Assembly (NCBI GenBank): GCA_021796535.1
Contig: JAKABW010000012.1
Location: 1-64,000 of the forward strand
Direction of reading: 5' to 3'
Length of the DNA stretch: 64,000 nucleotides
From: Actinomycetes bacterium
GTDB taxonomy: Bacteria > Actinomycetota > Acidimicrobiia > Acidimicrobiales > Bog-793
The notes beneath the pieces are model-generated. The model ran no database searches, had not been told where the DNA came from, and saw only the letters and a list, made by a program, of their open reading frames with translations. A program made the position numbers and the translations under genes. Positions 56,222 to 64,000 of this stretch are shown here, piece after piece; within the stretch, counting starts at the first letter, position 1; the number at the start of each line of letters is the position of its first letter.

Positions 56222-57322
56222 GGAGTGGCATGATATGGGTTCCCATCTTTTTATTACATCACTGCCTCCCATCCCCCAGAGAGATTTGAGCGAGCTTGTA
56301 GCTTTGCCATACGGGCAAGATTAGCTGCGCCGGAAGGAGACTGAAGTCATTCCCAACTCGTAGGAGGCCACGTACCCTTGCTCGTCGCCCACCGTGTTTG
56401 CGCTTCATTAAGTGACCGAACTTACGCTCGACCTTGGGTCTTGTTGCTCTGTAGTCGGCCTTTTATATTGGATCTGCCTGCTCTTTGCGCGCCCTAGTGA
56501 GTGCGGTTTCATTTGCTCCAATACGGATATTTCTCCCGATCTTCGAGGTGGTGCACCTCTTGGCTAAGGAGCAGGTTCCACAGTGGGGATAGAACTCAGC
56601 GATTCCCTCACCGCCTTTTAGGTGTCGGATCCTGACCTCTATATTCCCGGGACAAAGGACCGTCCCGGCTCCGAGGTCGGTGTGGAAGCTGTCCTTTGTG
56701 AACAGACCCTCTTTTGCCTTTGGTGGCTGTGTCTTGCACTTTGAGTCGATGCGATGAGCCTTTTAGTCGGGACCGGTTCTGACCGGTTCCATAGGCGGCA
56801 TCACCATAGACGCAACTTGACTGTGACTCGGCTATGGGATTCTCCGGGTCTATATCGCAAGCATCGTTCCTTCCGAGCAGATCTTCAATGAGCTCTTCGG
56901 CTACGCTTGCGTTTCCCGCGCCCACCACAGTTTTAGTGATGATCTCTGATTCCGGATCAAGTGCAATATGGCCTTTATATCCATCAAAGCTCCGAGATGA
57001 TGTCTTATGTCCATGACGGGTTTCGGGATCTACAATCGAGATCACTTTGTCCTTGGCTACCTTTTTGACATACGAAAGACCCCGAACTCATCCTCTTCAA
57101 GGTCCTGGCCTACAACCGTTCCAAGAAGGCGGGCTGCCTTGCTGAGTGCTTCGGGAAGTTCATGACCCTCAAGCTCCACAAGGAGGCATAGGCGTCCTTG
57201 GCCCCGGAGTCGACGAGATCCGCCCGGGCCGCTGCGTCACCCCAAGTCAACTTGCGGCTTTGCTGAACTTGCATAGTCGTCGCCGCCGGTGAGTACCTTA
57301 GCGAGTGAATTGTCCCACTCCC
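56222..57322 (-). mobile_element. Decayed IS1182-like element
   Basis: Fragments of an IS1182-family transposase lie on the minus strand: an N-proximal part with LTWGDAAARADLVDSGAKDAYA (about 57,255-57,190), VVGQDLEEDEFGVFRM (about 57,120-57,070), the DDE region VDPETRHGHKTSSRSFDGYK (about 57,035-56,975), and a C-terminal RPKVERKFGHLMKRKHGGRR (about 56,440-56,380). They sit in different frames. Short matching ends GGAGTGG (56222-56228, complement at 57316-57322) may be the terminal repeats. Confidence 0.7.
56280..57285 (-). pseudogene. Frameshifted IS1182-type transposase
   Basis: The largest surviving frame (57045-56608) runs from the catalytic core GHKTSSRSFDGYKGH through VYGDAAYGTG. It then loses homology, and the C-terminus resumes in another frame. 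At least two frameshifts separate the pieces, so the transposase is inactive. Confidence 0.8.
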
Positions 57323-57372
57323 CTTATAATAGACACACTGTCCTTAGCTAACACGGTACAATTAAATATGTA

Positions 57373-57645
57373 ATGGGCGATAGCGTGATGTCTAATTTTA
57401 GAGTTATTGATCCAGAGATTAAAACTCAGGTTCTGGAAGATGTTCGTAGTAGCGGTATGAAAGTTAGTGAAGCTGCAGTCAAATACGGAGTCGATCCCAG
57501 AACAATCTATGGTTGGCTTAAAAAATGTGTAGCTGGCAGTGAACGAAATCTAATCCTCGAAAACAACCGGTTCAAGAAGGAAAACGAGCAGCTCTACAAC
57601 TTATTAGGTAGAGCTATGGTAGAGCTTAAACGCCCAAAAGGCTAG
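57373..57645 (+). CDS. IS3-type transposase OrfA
   Basis: A 90-residue helix-turn-helix protein (VSEAAVKYGVDPRTIYGWLKK) with a leucine-zipper-like tail (LENNRFKKENEQLYNLLGRA). It is the DNA-binding half of an IS3-family transposase, normally joined to OrfB by a -1 frameshift. This reading frame is intact, but OrfB is not, so it should not transpose. Confidence 0.88.
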   Translation: MGDSVMSNFRVIDPEIKTQVLEDVRSSGMKVSEAAVKYGVDPRTIYGWLKKCVAGSERNLILENNRFKKENEQLYNLLGRAMVELKRPKG

Positions 57646-58462
57646 CTATCTGGAAGTAGTCGAACTAGGATGGCGGACTCACTTCGTTGCTGTCCTGGGG
57701 TTGCCTAGATCCAGCCTATACGCTAAACCAACTAAACAAGCCGAGCGGGATGAATTAGCAATCACACAGCTGAAACAGGTTCATCAGGAAAACCCGTATT
57801 ACGGTGTAGTTAGATTTGCCATTGAACTTAACTGGACAGAAAAAAAGCCAGGCGGATACGTAATCTGGCTGGTATTGAAGCACTCAAACGAACCAAGAAG
57901 AAGCATAAAACAGTTGGCACAGCCGAGATTAGTGCTCCGATTAATGCCTTAAAGCCATTTGCCGACTTTGAAAACGAGGATAGACCATAAATGGCGGAGT
58001 CCGGTGCTTGGGTGCAGGATTTTACTCACATTTGGTTTATGGGTATGTGGATATATGTAGCCACTCGGGAAAGAACCGGCTCGCTCAGGCGCTGTGCCCA
58101 CATTTGGTTTATGGGTATGTGGATATATGTAGCCACAGTACCGGATTTAAAAACTAGACGTATTTTAGGCTGGAGTATGGGGCTTAGACATGATAAAGAT
58201 TTGGTACACCGGGCAGTTTTGGACGCATTAAGTAAATATCGGCCACCAGCTATACTTCATAGCGACTGGGGTAGCGAGTATTTAAGCTACAAATTGCGAG
58301 ATCTCTGCGACAAACTAGAAATTGAGTTATCCTGCTCAGACAAAGCCAGTCCTTGGCAAAATGGCTTTAGGGAACGCTTTTACAGCACACTTAAAGATGA
58401 ACTAGGCCCAATTGGTAGGTTTAAGAATTTAAGTGAGTTATATGAAGGCATTGCACTTGAAC
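57646..58462 (+). pseudogene. Broken IS3 OrfB transposase, 5' part
   Basis: An rve-type integrase core begins with YLEVVELGWRTHFVAVLGLP. It suffers a frameshift near 57,855, a stop at 57,988-57,990 before MAESGAWVQDF, and a 72-base tandem duplication at 58,027-58,136. The core continues through ILHSDWGSEYLS and SCSDKASPWQNGFRERFYSTLK. Element B then cuts it off, and the last 25 codons lie at about 59,718-59,803. Confidence 0.85.
58027..58136 (+). repeat. Tandem 72-base duplication in OrfB
   Basis: A 38-base sequence at 58027-58064 recurs exactly at 58099-58136. The step is 72 bases (24 codons), so the encoded HIWFMGMWIYVAT appears twice in frame. Confidence 0.97.
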
Positions 58463-59717
58463 CTACTCACCAACCGGGACACGGTTCTCCCTAAAATCAA
58501 TGAGAATGCTAGACATGGAGAACGAGAAGTCAGACGTGTCAAAGACGCGCAGAAGTTTTGATTAGGAATTCAAACACGATGCGGTCAGACTCGTAGAGAA
58601 CAGAACTACAACCATCAAGAGGTGGCCGAGGAGTTGGGGGTGTCGAAGGCAACCCTTCGAACTTAGTTACCAGTGCCAGGAAAGCCAGGAAAGCCCCTGG
58701 GGACGGTGCCGGTGACATCCGTAGGCTTTGTAAAGAGAACGAACAGCTCAGAATGGAGAAGGAAATCTTAAAACGATTTTCGGCCTTCTGGGTAAAGAAG
58801 ACAGGCAAGAATTGATCTGTCGGTTCATGACCTCCAAAGAACCGAGTTTCGGCTTCAAATCCTGTGTGCAGTATATAAGGTATTGTGATCTGGTTACTAC
58901 CGCCAGAGTAGTGCCGCAGAGAACGCTACGAAACGGCGGTGAGCGCACGCCCAAGGCTCAAAAAGATCGAGTTCTTAGAGGTATTTGCCTCCGCTCGGGA
59001 GATCTATGAGGCTACGAGGCTACGAACGAAGCTCAGAGACCATGGCATTTACATCTTCGCCTGCAACAGTAGTCCGTTGCATGTCCGACATAGGAATGCT
59101 TTGATCCGCCGGTAGGGCCAGAACCATCACGACCAGATAGACAGGTATGTGAGAAAAAGCACTGATCTTATCAAGTACAACTTTGGCGTCTAGGCCACCG
59201 ATAAGAGCTTTTGATGAGCGATATGACCTACATCCTCACCAAGGAGCACCGGCTCTACCTAGTGTGCATCATGGATGTCAGATCCAGACGGGTACTCCAT
59301 GGGGTCATCTATTCTCTTCATTGGTGGCTTTAACCAAGCCAAAGCCACTAGAGGTAGGGCCTTTTTTCCGACCACCATTTTTTACTCAAGGGAGCACGGA
59401 TACACAGTACACGAGCAAGGACTTCAGGGATCTGTTGGCACTCTCTCAGATGCCACAGTCGATGGGAAGTGTCGGCGACTCTTACGACAACGGATGACAG
59501 AATCGCTCTGGGCATCGCTCAAAAAAGAGCTGGTTTATGAAATGTAGCTTTTGAACCAAGATAAGACACGATTAGAGATCTTTGATTGGATCCACTTCTA
59601 CAACCAAAACAACGGCACTCAGGCATGGCTATATTTCGCCGATTCAATTCGAACAAGCTGCTACAGTAGAGGCTGCATAGTTAAGCGAGTTCCGTGTCCC
59701 ATTTGGTGAGTAACTCC
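58463..59717 (+). mobile_element. IS3-family element B inserted into element A
   Basis: Terminal inverted repeats of about 27 bases face each other: the left end starts CTACTCACCAACCGGGACAC, and the right end (complement, from 59717 inward) reads TTACTCACCAAATGGGACAC after four bases. AAC flanks both sides (58460-58462 and 59718-59720) as a possible 3-bp target duplication, and its removal as a unit restores the host orfB frame. Confidence 0.8.
58540..59690 (+). pseudogene. Remnants of element B OrfA and OrfB
   Basis: An OrfA fragment (EFKHDAVRLVE, then IRRLCKENEQLRMEKEILK at about 58,715-58,775) and OrfB fragments (KEPSFGFKSCVQ near 58,835; DMTYILTKEHRLYLVCIMDV near 59,225; TQYTSKDFRDLL and SVGDSYDNGMTESLWASLKKEL at 59,400-59,540) lie in different frames. 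Many frameshifts and stops show long decay. Confidence 0.8.
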
Positions 59718-59976
59718 AACTAACTATCTACTATTACAACCATAAACGTATACATACAGCTTTAAAGATGAGTCCTGCAGCTTATGCTGCCAACTTAAAT
59801 TAATAGAGATAAGTTGTCTACAATTTGGGGAGCTTGACACCTCTCTGATAGTTCAAACTGAGACGATAATCTGCTGTGTCAACTAGCTTGACAGAGGATG
59901 GGGAATGGCATTGTCCTACAACAAACCTCGTCAAATGCCTGAGGGTATCCTGAATTCTAAATCTTAAACGAACACC

Positions 59977-61136
59977 TACTGTCGTGTCTCGTAAATAGTC
60001 GGCGATTGTGGTAGGCATATTGGTATGCGAGCACCCAGTCCTGCTTTGGAAATGTCTGCGGCCCAGCGGGAGGTATTGGAGGTGTTGTCTAAGTCGGCGA
60101 CGGCTCCGCATCGGGAGGTGGTTCAGGCCCGAGCGCTGTTGTTGGCCGGTGATGGGCTGGCCAACACGGCGATCGCCGCACGGGTGGGGGTATCTCCAGC
60201 AAGCGTGACCGCGTGGCGGCAGCGTTTCGCTACCGAGGGACTGGCCAAGCTGTGCGAGGTACGCGAGGGACGGGGGCGCAAGGCGTCGATCCCGGCTGAG
60301 AAGATCGACGAGATCGTCCGTTTGACCCAGCACAAAAAGCCGGCCGGCCAGACGCATTGGAGTTGCCGGACGATGGCCAAAGTAGCCGGGGTGAGCCCGG
60401 CCACGGTGCAGCGGATCTGGTCGGCTCGGGATTTGAAGCCGCACCTGGTCCACACGTTCAAGCTGTCGAATGACAAGCGGTTCGAAGAAAATCTCGTCGA
60501 CGTGGTTGGCGTCTACTTGAACACGCAGGACAAAGCGGTGGTGTTGTGCATGGACGAAAAAAGCCAGATCCAAGCGCTTGATCGGACCCAGCCGTCGCTG
60601 CCTTTAAAGAAAGGCCGGGCCGGGATCATGACTCATGACTACAAGCATCACGGCACCACCACCTTGTTAGCCGCTCTGAACGTTCTCACCGGCGAAGTGA
60701 TCGGCCAGTGCATACCCAAACACCGAAACGGCGAGTTCTTGAAGTTTCTGCGCACTATTGACCGCCAGGTCCCCAAAGACCTTCAGATCCACATGATCTT
60801 GGACAGCTACGGCACCCACAACCACGACAATGTCAAGGCCTGGCTGGAAAAGCATCCCCGTTTCCATCTGCACTTCATCCCCACCTCCAGTTCCTGGCTG
60901 AACATGGTCGAACGGTGGTTCCGTGAGCTGACCGATAAGGCCATCCGCCGCGGCGTATTCAAATCAGTACCTGACCTGATCGCCGCTATAGAAGCCTTCC
61001 TCGAAGCCAACAATAATGACCCCAAGCCCTTCGTGTGGACAGCCACCACCGAAGAGATACCGGCAAAAGTCCGACGCGGCAGAGTCGCTCTCAAGACAAT
61101 CGCCAGCTAACCAACCAAAACTGATACACTACACTA
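59977..61136 (+). mobile_element. IS630-family element, apparently intact
   Basis: The element is bounded by imperfect terminal repeats starting at TA: left TACTGTCGTGTCTC (59977 on), right, read on the complement from 61136, TAGTGTAGTGTATC. IS630 elements insert at and duplicate TA. The 1.16-kb length and one complete transposase gene suggest a recent arrival. Confidence 0.75.
60025..61110 (+). CDS. IS630-family transposase
   Basis: A complete 361-residue DDE transposase. The N-terminal helix-turn-helix (LANTAIAARVGVSPASVTAWRQR) is followed by a second DNA-binding segment. The catalytic triad is in CMDEKSQIQALDR, MILDSYGTHNH, and SSWLNMVERWFRELT (Asp, Asp, Glu). GC-rich codon use differs from the AT-rich IS3 element next to it. 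ATG 60052 is an alternative start. Confidence 0.94.
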   Translation: MRAPSPALEMSAAQREVLEVLSKSATAPHREVVQARALLLAGDGLANTAIAARVGVSPASVTAWRQRFATEGLAKLCEVREGRGRKASIPAEKIDEIVRLTQHKKPAGQTHWSCRTMAKVAGVSPATVQRIWSARDLKPHLVHTFKLSNDKRFEENLVDVVGVYLNTQDKAVVLCMDEKSQIQALDRTQPSLPLKKGRAGIMTHDYKHHGTTTLLAALNVLTGEVIGQCIPKHRNGEFLKFLRTIDRQVPKDLQIHMILDSYGTHNHDNVKAWLEKHPRFHLHFIPTSSSWLNMVERWFRELTDKAIRRGVFKSVPDLIAAIEAFLEANNNDPKPFVWTATTEEIPAKVRRGRVALKTIAS

Positions 61137-61219
61137 GCAAGAGCTATAGCAGCGCATATTTATAATTATTTGGTCAAAGTTTGAGCTTTATTAAATAATC
61201 GTTTGTGGAGGGATACATA

Positions 61220-61990
61220 GTGGCGAGACAAAACTGGACAAGAGACCAAAGCATTCTGGCTTTATATTTGTATTGCCAGATCCCTTGCGGGCAAATACGC
61301 AGAACACATGAACAGATTATAGAAACTGCTCATTTAATTGGCAGATCGCCTGGAGCATTAGCGATGAAAATGTGGAATTTTGCACGTTTCGATACGGAGT
61401 TACAAAGCCGAGGCGTCGCTGGATTATCTCATGGGTCTCGCTTAGACGAGGAAACCTGGATGGAATTTGCCTCGGATTTCAGTCGGTTGTCTTATGATGC
61501 GGCTCATATCTTATCTACCCTCAAAAAGCAAGAAATGGATTCCTTTGTGGATTTAGCGGATCTGCCTAATATCCCATTAGGCGATACCAGAAATCAGATT
61601 GTAAAAGCGCGTATAAACCAAACATTTTTTAGGAAAGCATTATTATCTTCGTTCAACAATACATGCTGCGTAACAGAATTACAGGTTTCCGATCTGCTTA
61701 TTGCAAGCCATATTAAGCCTTGGAGCGTTTGCAATGAATCCGAAAAGACTGATCCGCGAAACGGCTTATTATTAAATGTGTTTCATGACAAAGCATTTGA
61801 TCTTGGCTATTTTACAATTAATAGCGAGTTTGAAATAATAGTTTCTTCAAAAGTTGAGACTTGTCTCAATAATAAATTATGTAATGAATGGCTGAAACCC
61901 CTAAGTGGCAAGGAAATAAAAAGACCGGAAAAATTTCCCCCAGGAAATGAATTCATTGAATATCACAACGATGTTGTTTTTATAAAATAG
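61220..61990 (+). CDS. HNH endonuclease, restriction-like
   Basis: A 256-residue protein. The C-terminal HNH_2-type domain has SHIKPW (His164), DPRNGLLLN (Asn181) and FHDKAFD (His189), with Cys149/150 before it. This is the arrangement of predicted restriction endonucleases of the COG3440 type. The N-terminal region (about 1-110) is helical and may bind DNA. GGAGGG eight bases before the GTG at 61220 supports that start over GTG 61205. There is no methylase gene beside it. The AT-rich composition differs from the SPARSA operon, so it was probably acquired separately. Confidence 0.85.
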   Translation: MARQNWTRDQSILALYLYCQIPCGQIRRTHEQIIETAHLIGRSPGALAMKMWNFARFDTELQSRGVAGLSHGSRLDEETWMEFASDFSRLSYDAAHILSTLKKQEMDSFVDLADLPNIPLGDTRNQIVKARINQTFFRKALLSSFNNTCCVTELQVSDLLIASHIKPWSVCNESEKTDPRNGLLLNVFHDKAFDLGYFTINSEFEIIVSSKVETCLNNKLCNEWLKPLSGKEIKRPEKFPPGNEFIEYHNDVVFIK

Positions 61991-62091
61991 TTTTAAAGAA
62001 CTGGGATTTGGGTTCAGGGGTGGAGTGGCTCAGGGATCTAGACACGAAACAAGTGACTGCGCCAAGGTGCAGGGTTCTCATACGGACACTT

Positions 62092-62168
62092 TGGTGGGCA
62101 CTAGAGGACTCGAACCTCCGACCTCAGCCGTGTGAAGGCTGCGCTCTAACCAACTGAGCTAAATGCCC
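62092..62168 (-). tRNA. tRNA-Val (anticodon CAC)
   Basis: A full cloverleaf reads on the minus strand from 62168: acceptor GGGCATT pairing with AGTGCCC, D-arm GCTCAGTTGGTTAGAGC, anticodon stem CAGCC/GGCTG with loop TTCACAC (anticodon CAC), and T-arm GGAGGTTCGAGTCCTC. Discriminator A and an encoded CCA (62094-62092) complete the 3' end. Confidence 0.95.
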
Positions 62169-62437
62169 GATTTGATAACTTTACCTCAAATATATCAGCA
62201 ATTTTCCAACACGGTTAATACATAACAGGAATCACCCTCTTGGCCCAGCCCGGCACTTGGACTTTTTTGCCAACAGTATAAAGCAAATCGCTTCCGATAG
62301 ACGAAATTGCCTGTTGCATGGATACAAGTGGTGGAAATCAAATGAAAACGCAAGACTTTACAACCCAATCATTTCCGCTCTGTTAAATTTGCATATTCCC
62401 ACAATCGTAAGTATTTTTAGCAACTAACCTAATAAGA

Positions 62438-63091
62438 GTGGCAAAAGAAAATGAAGTTACAAATTCCGATTCCGTCGATACATCCGATCGGACGCATATC
62501 TCGTTTGGTGCGAGGCTGAAACAAACCGCTTACGAACTCTGGCATCAAAAACCCGGAGTAAGAGAAAAGGCACTGAAAAAAGATGCCGAACTGGCTCTGT
62601 CGGCAAAACAGCTTGTCGATGGTCTCTCCAAACAGGAAATGACTTTTGCCATGGCGGCCACCATCTTGGAACTGGCTTTTACGATTATCGGCTGGCATGT
62701 GGATCAGAATTCAAAACAGGAAATCTACCGCAGAGTGGCGGACTCTCTCTTAATAGCCGGTCTGGTGGCAACGGGGATACTGGCTCTCGGTACCTTTTTC
62801 AAACGAAGGGCCCTGCTTGGATTCGGTGCGTTTCTGACCGGAATGGAACTTATCAGCTTCGGCAACATACTCGGAATCGTATACCTCTTTTTCGGAGGTT
62901 GGCTGATAGTGAGGGCCATGCGCAAACAGCGTCTGGACAGAGCACTCGGAAAACCGGATATGCCTATTGATAAGGGGTTTTCACGCAGGTCTTCGTCAAA
63001 ACGCGGCACTGCCCAAACGGTCAGCTACAGCACCCCAAAACCGTCAAAGCGCTACACCCCGCCAAGAAAAATCAGAAAAACCGCCAAATAA
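62438..63091 (+). CDS. Membrane protein of unknown function
   Basis: A 217-residue protein from a GTG start. A charged N-terminus (about 1-65) is followed by three hydrophobic segments (about 68-90, 103-124, 130-162) and a basic, Ser/Pro/Lys-rich cytoplasmic tail. No family is recognised and the ribosome binding site is weak. It resumes host-like composition beyond the tRNA. Confidence 0.7.
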   Translation: MAKENEVTNSDSVDTSDRTHISFGARLKQTAYELWHQKPGVREKALKKDAELALSAKQLVDGLSKQEMTFAMAATILELAFTIIGWHVDQNSKQEIYRRVADSLLIAGLVATGILALGTFFKRRALLGFGAFLTGMELISFGNILGIVYLFFGGWLIVRAMRKQRLDRALGKPDMPIDKGFSRRSSSKRGTAQTVSYSTPKPSKRYTPPRKIRKTAK

Positions 63092-63288
63092 GTTTGTCCT
63101 TAGAAAACCGTCGATATAAGACCGGAATGTTTTCAAAAACAGTTTTTATCTTCTTATGAGAACCAATCGGGGATCAACTGCTTGTAAATTTCAAAAACCG
63201 GCTAAAACCATGCGAATCCATGCATTTGTGTCAATTACTGCCGAGAGTGTCTTATTGGATGTAAACTAAAACAAAAAAACCATATCAA

Positions 63289-64000
63289 ATGATAAAAGAA
63301 CAACTAAAAAATAAAAAAATAGCCATTACGGGTTCCACCGGATTTTTGGGAACAGCGCTTGTGGAAAGACTGCTCCGCTCCGTTCCGGACTGCAATCTTA
63401 TTCTCCTCGTGCGTCCGACCAGACGGCTTTCCGCACGACAAAGAGTCGAAAAGGAAATCCTCAAAAACGACTGTTTTGACAGACTACGAAAAGAGCTCGG
63501 TCCGCAATTTGATAGCGTCGCAAAAGCCAGAATCACGGCCGTGTCAGGCGATGTTTCGGTCGACGGATTGGGGCTTGACGAAGAAGACGGCAAAATCCTT
63601 GCCGGATGCGACATCTTCATACACTCGGCTGCTTCAGTCAGCTTTGACTCCCCTCTCGACTCCGCCGTAAACGTAAATCTTCTCGGCCCCGTCAGAGTGG
63701 CCGACACCCTGACTTCGTTATGCAAAAAACACAAAACTCCGCTACCTCACTTGGTCGCCGTATCCACCGCTTACGTCGGTGCCGGGCATCACGGGCTTTC
63801 CCCTGAGGTTTTGGTGACGGAAAGCAAACACATGTGTCTGCCGGACTGGCGGGAAGAAGTGGCCGCGGCATCAAGATTGCGCTCCGATGCGGATGCCGTC
63901 AGCAGATCCCCGGAAAACCTGGCGAAATTTACAAAAATGGCCAGAGCGGACTTGGGTGCACCCGGAAGATCTCTGCTTTCCGAAAGAGCGGAAAAGCACC
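63289..64000 (+). CDS. Fatty acyl-CoA reductase, N-terminal part (runs off window)
   Basis: The first 237 residues of a gene that continues past the window end. It has an extended-SDR Rossmann fold of the NAD_binding_4 (male-sterility/FAR) family: ITGSTGFLGTALVERLLRS, LLVRPTRRLSARQRVEKEI, IFIHSAASVSFDSPLDSAVNVN and LVAVSTAYVGAG. Such enzymes reduce fatty acyl-CoA to alcohol or aldehyde, for example for wax esters or ether lipids. The YxxxK catalytic pair has not been reached. The ATG at 63289 has no strong ribosome binding site. Confidence 0.85.
   Translation, partial: MIKEQLKNKKIAITGSTGFLGTALVERLLRSVPDCNLILLVRPTRRLSARQRVEKEILKNDCFDRLRKELGPQFDSVAKARITAVSGDVSVDGLGLDEEDGKILAGCDIFIHSAASVSFDSPLDSAVNVNLLGPVRVADTLTSLCKKHKTPLPHLVAVSTAYVGAGHHGLSPEVLVTESKHMCLPDWREEVAAASRLRSDADAVSRSPENLAKFTKMARADLGAPGRSLLSERAEKH

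Larger units (their letters stand above)
57329..59821 (+). mobile_element. IS3-family element A, interrupted by element B
   Basis: An AT-rich IS3-type element with orfA (57373-57645) and a broken orfB. The orfB reading stops at ELYEGIALE (about 58,460) and its missing end, IYYYNHKRIHTALKMSPAAYA, is found at 59,730-59,800. Removing the intervening 1.25 kb restores the frame. Weakly matching ends AGACA-ACTTATC-like occur near 57,330 and 59,820. Confidence 0.8.
47391..61990. other. Accessory island between GH3 gene and tRNA-Val
   Basis: This segment carries a defence operon, decayed and intact IS elements and an HNH endonuclease gene. Composition departs from the flanks: about 60% GC up to 56 kb, AT-rich in the first IS3 element, and GC-rich in the IS630 element. 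The right edge abuts the 3' end of a tRNA-Val gene, a classic integration site, although no second copy of that end was found on the left. Confidence 0.7.

Noticed and set aside
59818-60573. 251-residue minus-strand frame over the IS630 element
   Set aside because: It is antisense to a clear transposase and crosses the element's left end.
61991-62091. Second tRNA or tRNA remnant on the plus strand beside tRNA-Val
   Set aside because: A GTGGCTCAG-like word and a GGGTTCTCAT-like word occur, but the acceptor and anticodon stems do not pair.

Overview
The window looks like chromosome from an actinobacterium with a moderate GC content (roughly 45-50% by eye), plausibly of the class Acidimicrobiia. 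The evidence is a mycothiol ligase (MshC), an F420-dependent NADP reductase (NpdG), a phosphatidylinositol-mannoside gene set (PgsA-type synthase, PatA-like acyltransferase, PimA-like mannosyltransferase), and the actinobacterial gene order thrS-HIT-pgsA-patA-pimA-(M48)-yebC-ruvCAB-yajC-secDF. The taxon is an inference; no rRNA or marker search was possible.

Layout. 1-1317: AT-rich, no supported gene. 1318-7211 (minus): a cupin, a DUF5666-like membrane protein, and a MacB-type permease, ATPase and MacA-type adaptor with a lipoprotein. 7306-13600 (minus): glutamate synthase gltB-gltD and a small gene. 13792-18811 (minus): yajC-secD-secF-serS, where serS appears to start at a CTG overlapping the secF stop. 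19043-22353: ruvCAB and yebC. 22446-34432: an M48-like protein with a destroyed active site, envelope phospholipid and PIM genes, HIT, thrS, mshC, npdG and two transporters. 34882-41602: a LacI-type sensor/PAS/GGDEF/EAL protein and two GT-C glycosyltransferases. 41950-47026: a secreted protein, a 591-aa protein resembling an eCIS-type nuclease cargo, and a GH3 beta-glucosidase.

From about 47.35 kb to 62.09 kb lies an accessory island of clearly different composition (about 60% GC up to 56 kb, then mixed). A GntR regulator on a predicted leaderless transcript heads a tightly overlapping operon: a decayed ABC ATPase, a SIR2-APAZ protein, a short prokaryotic Argonaute (together a SPARSA-type NAD-depleting immune pair), then two unrecognised genes, a 912-aa multi-pass membrane protein and a 330-aa soluble protein. 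These two may be unrecorded partners of the SPARSA pair. Behind it are layers of decayed IS elements (IS1182-like, and one IS3 element inserted inside another), an intact IS630-type element, an HNH endonuclease gene and a tRNA-Val. Ordinary host sequence resumes at 62.4 kb and ends in a partial fatty acyl-CoA reductase gene.

How the genes work together: the host half is information processing, protein export and envelope lipid synthesis. The island half is anti-invader defence (SPARSA, HNH) surrounded by transposon wreckage, typical of a defence hot spot next to a tRNA gene.
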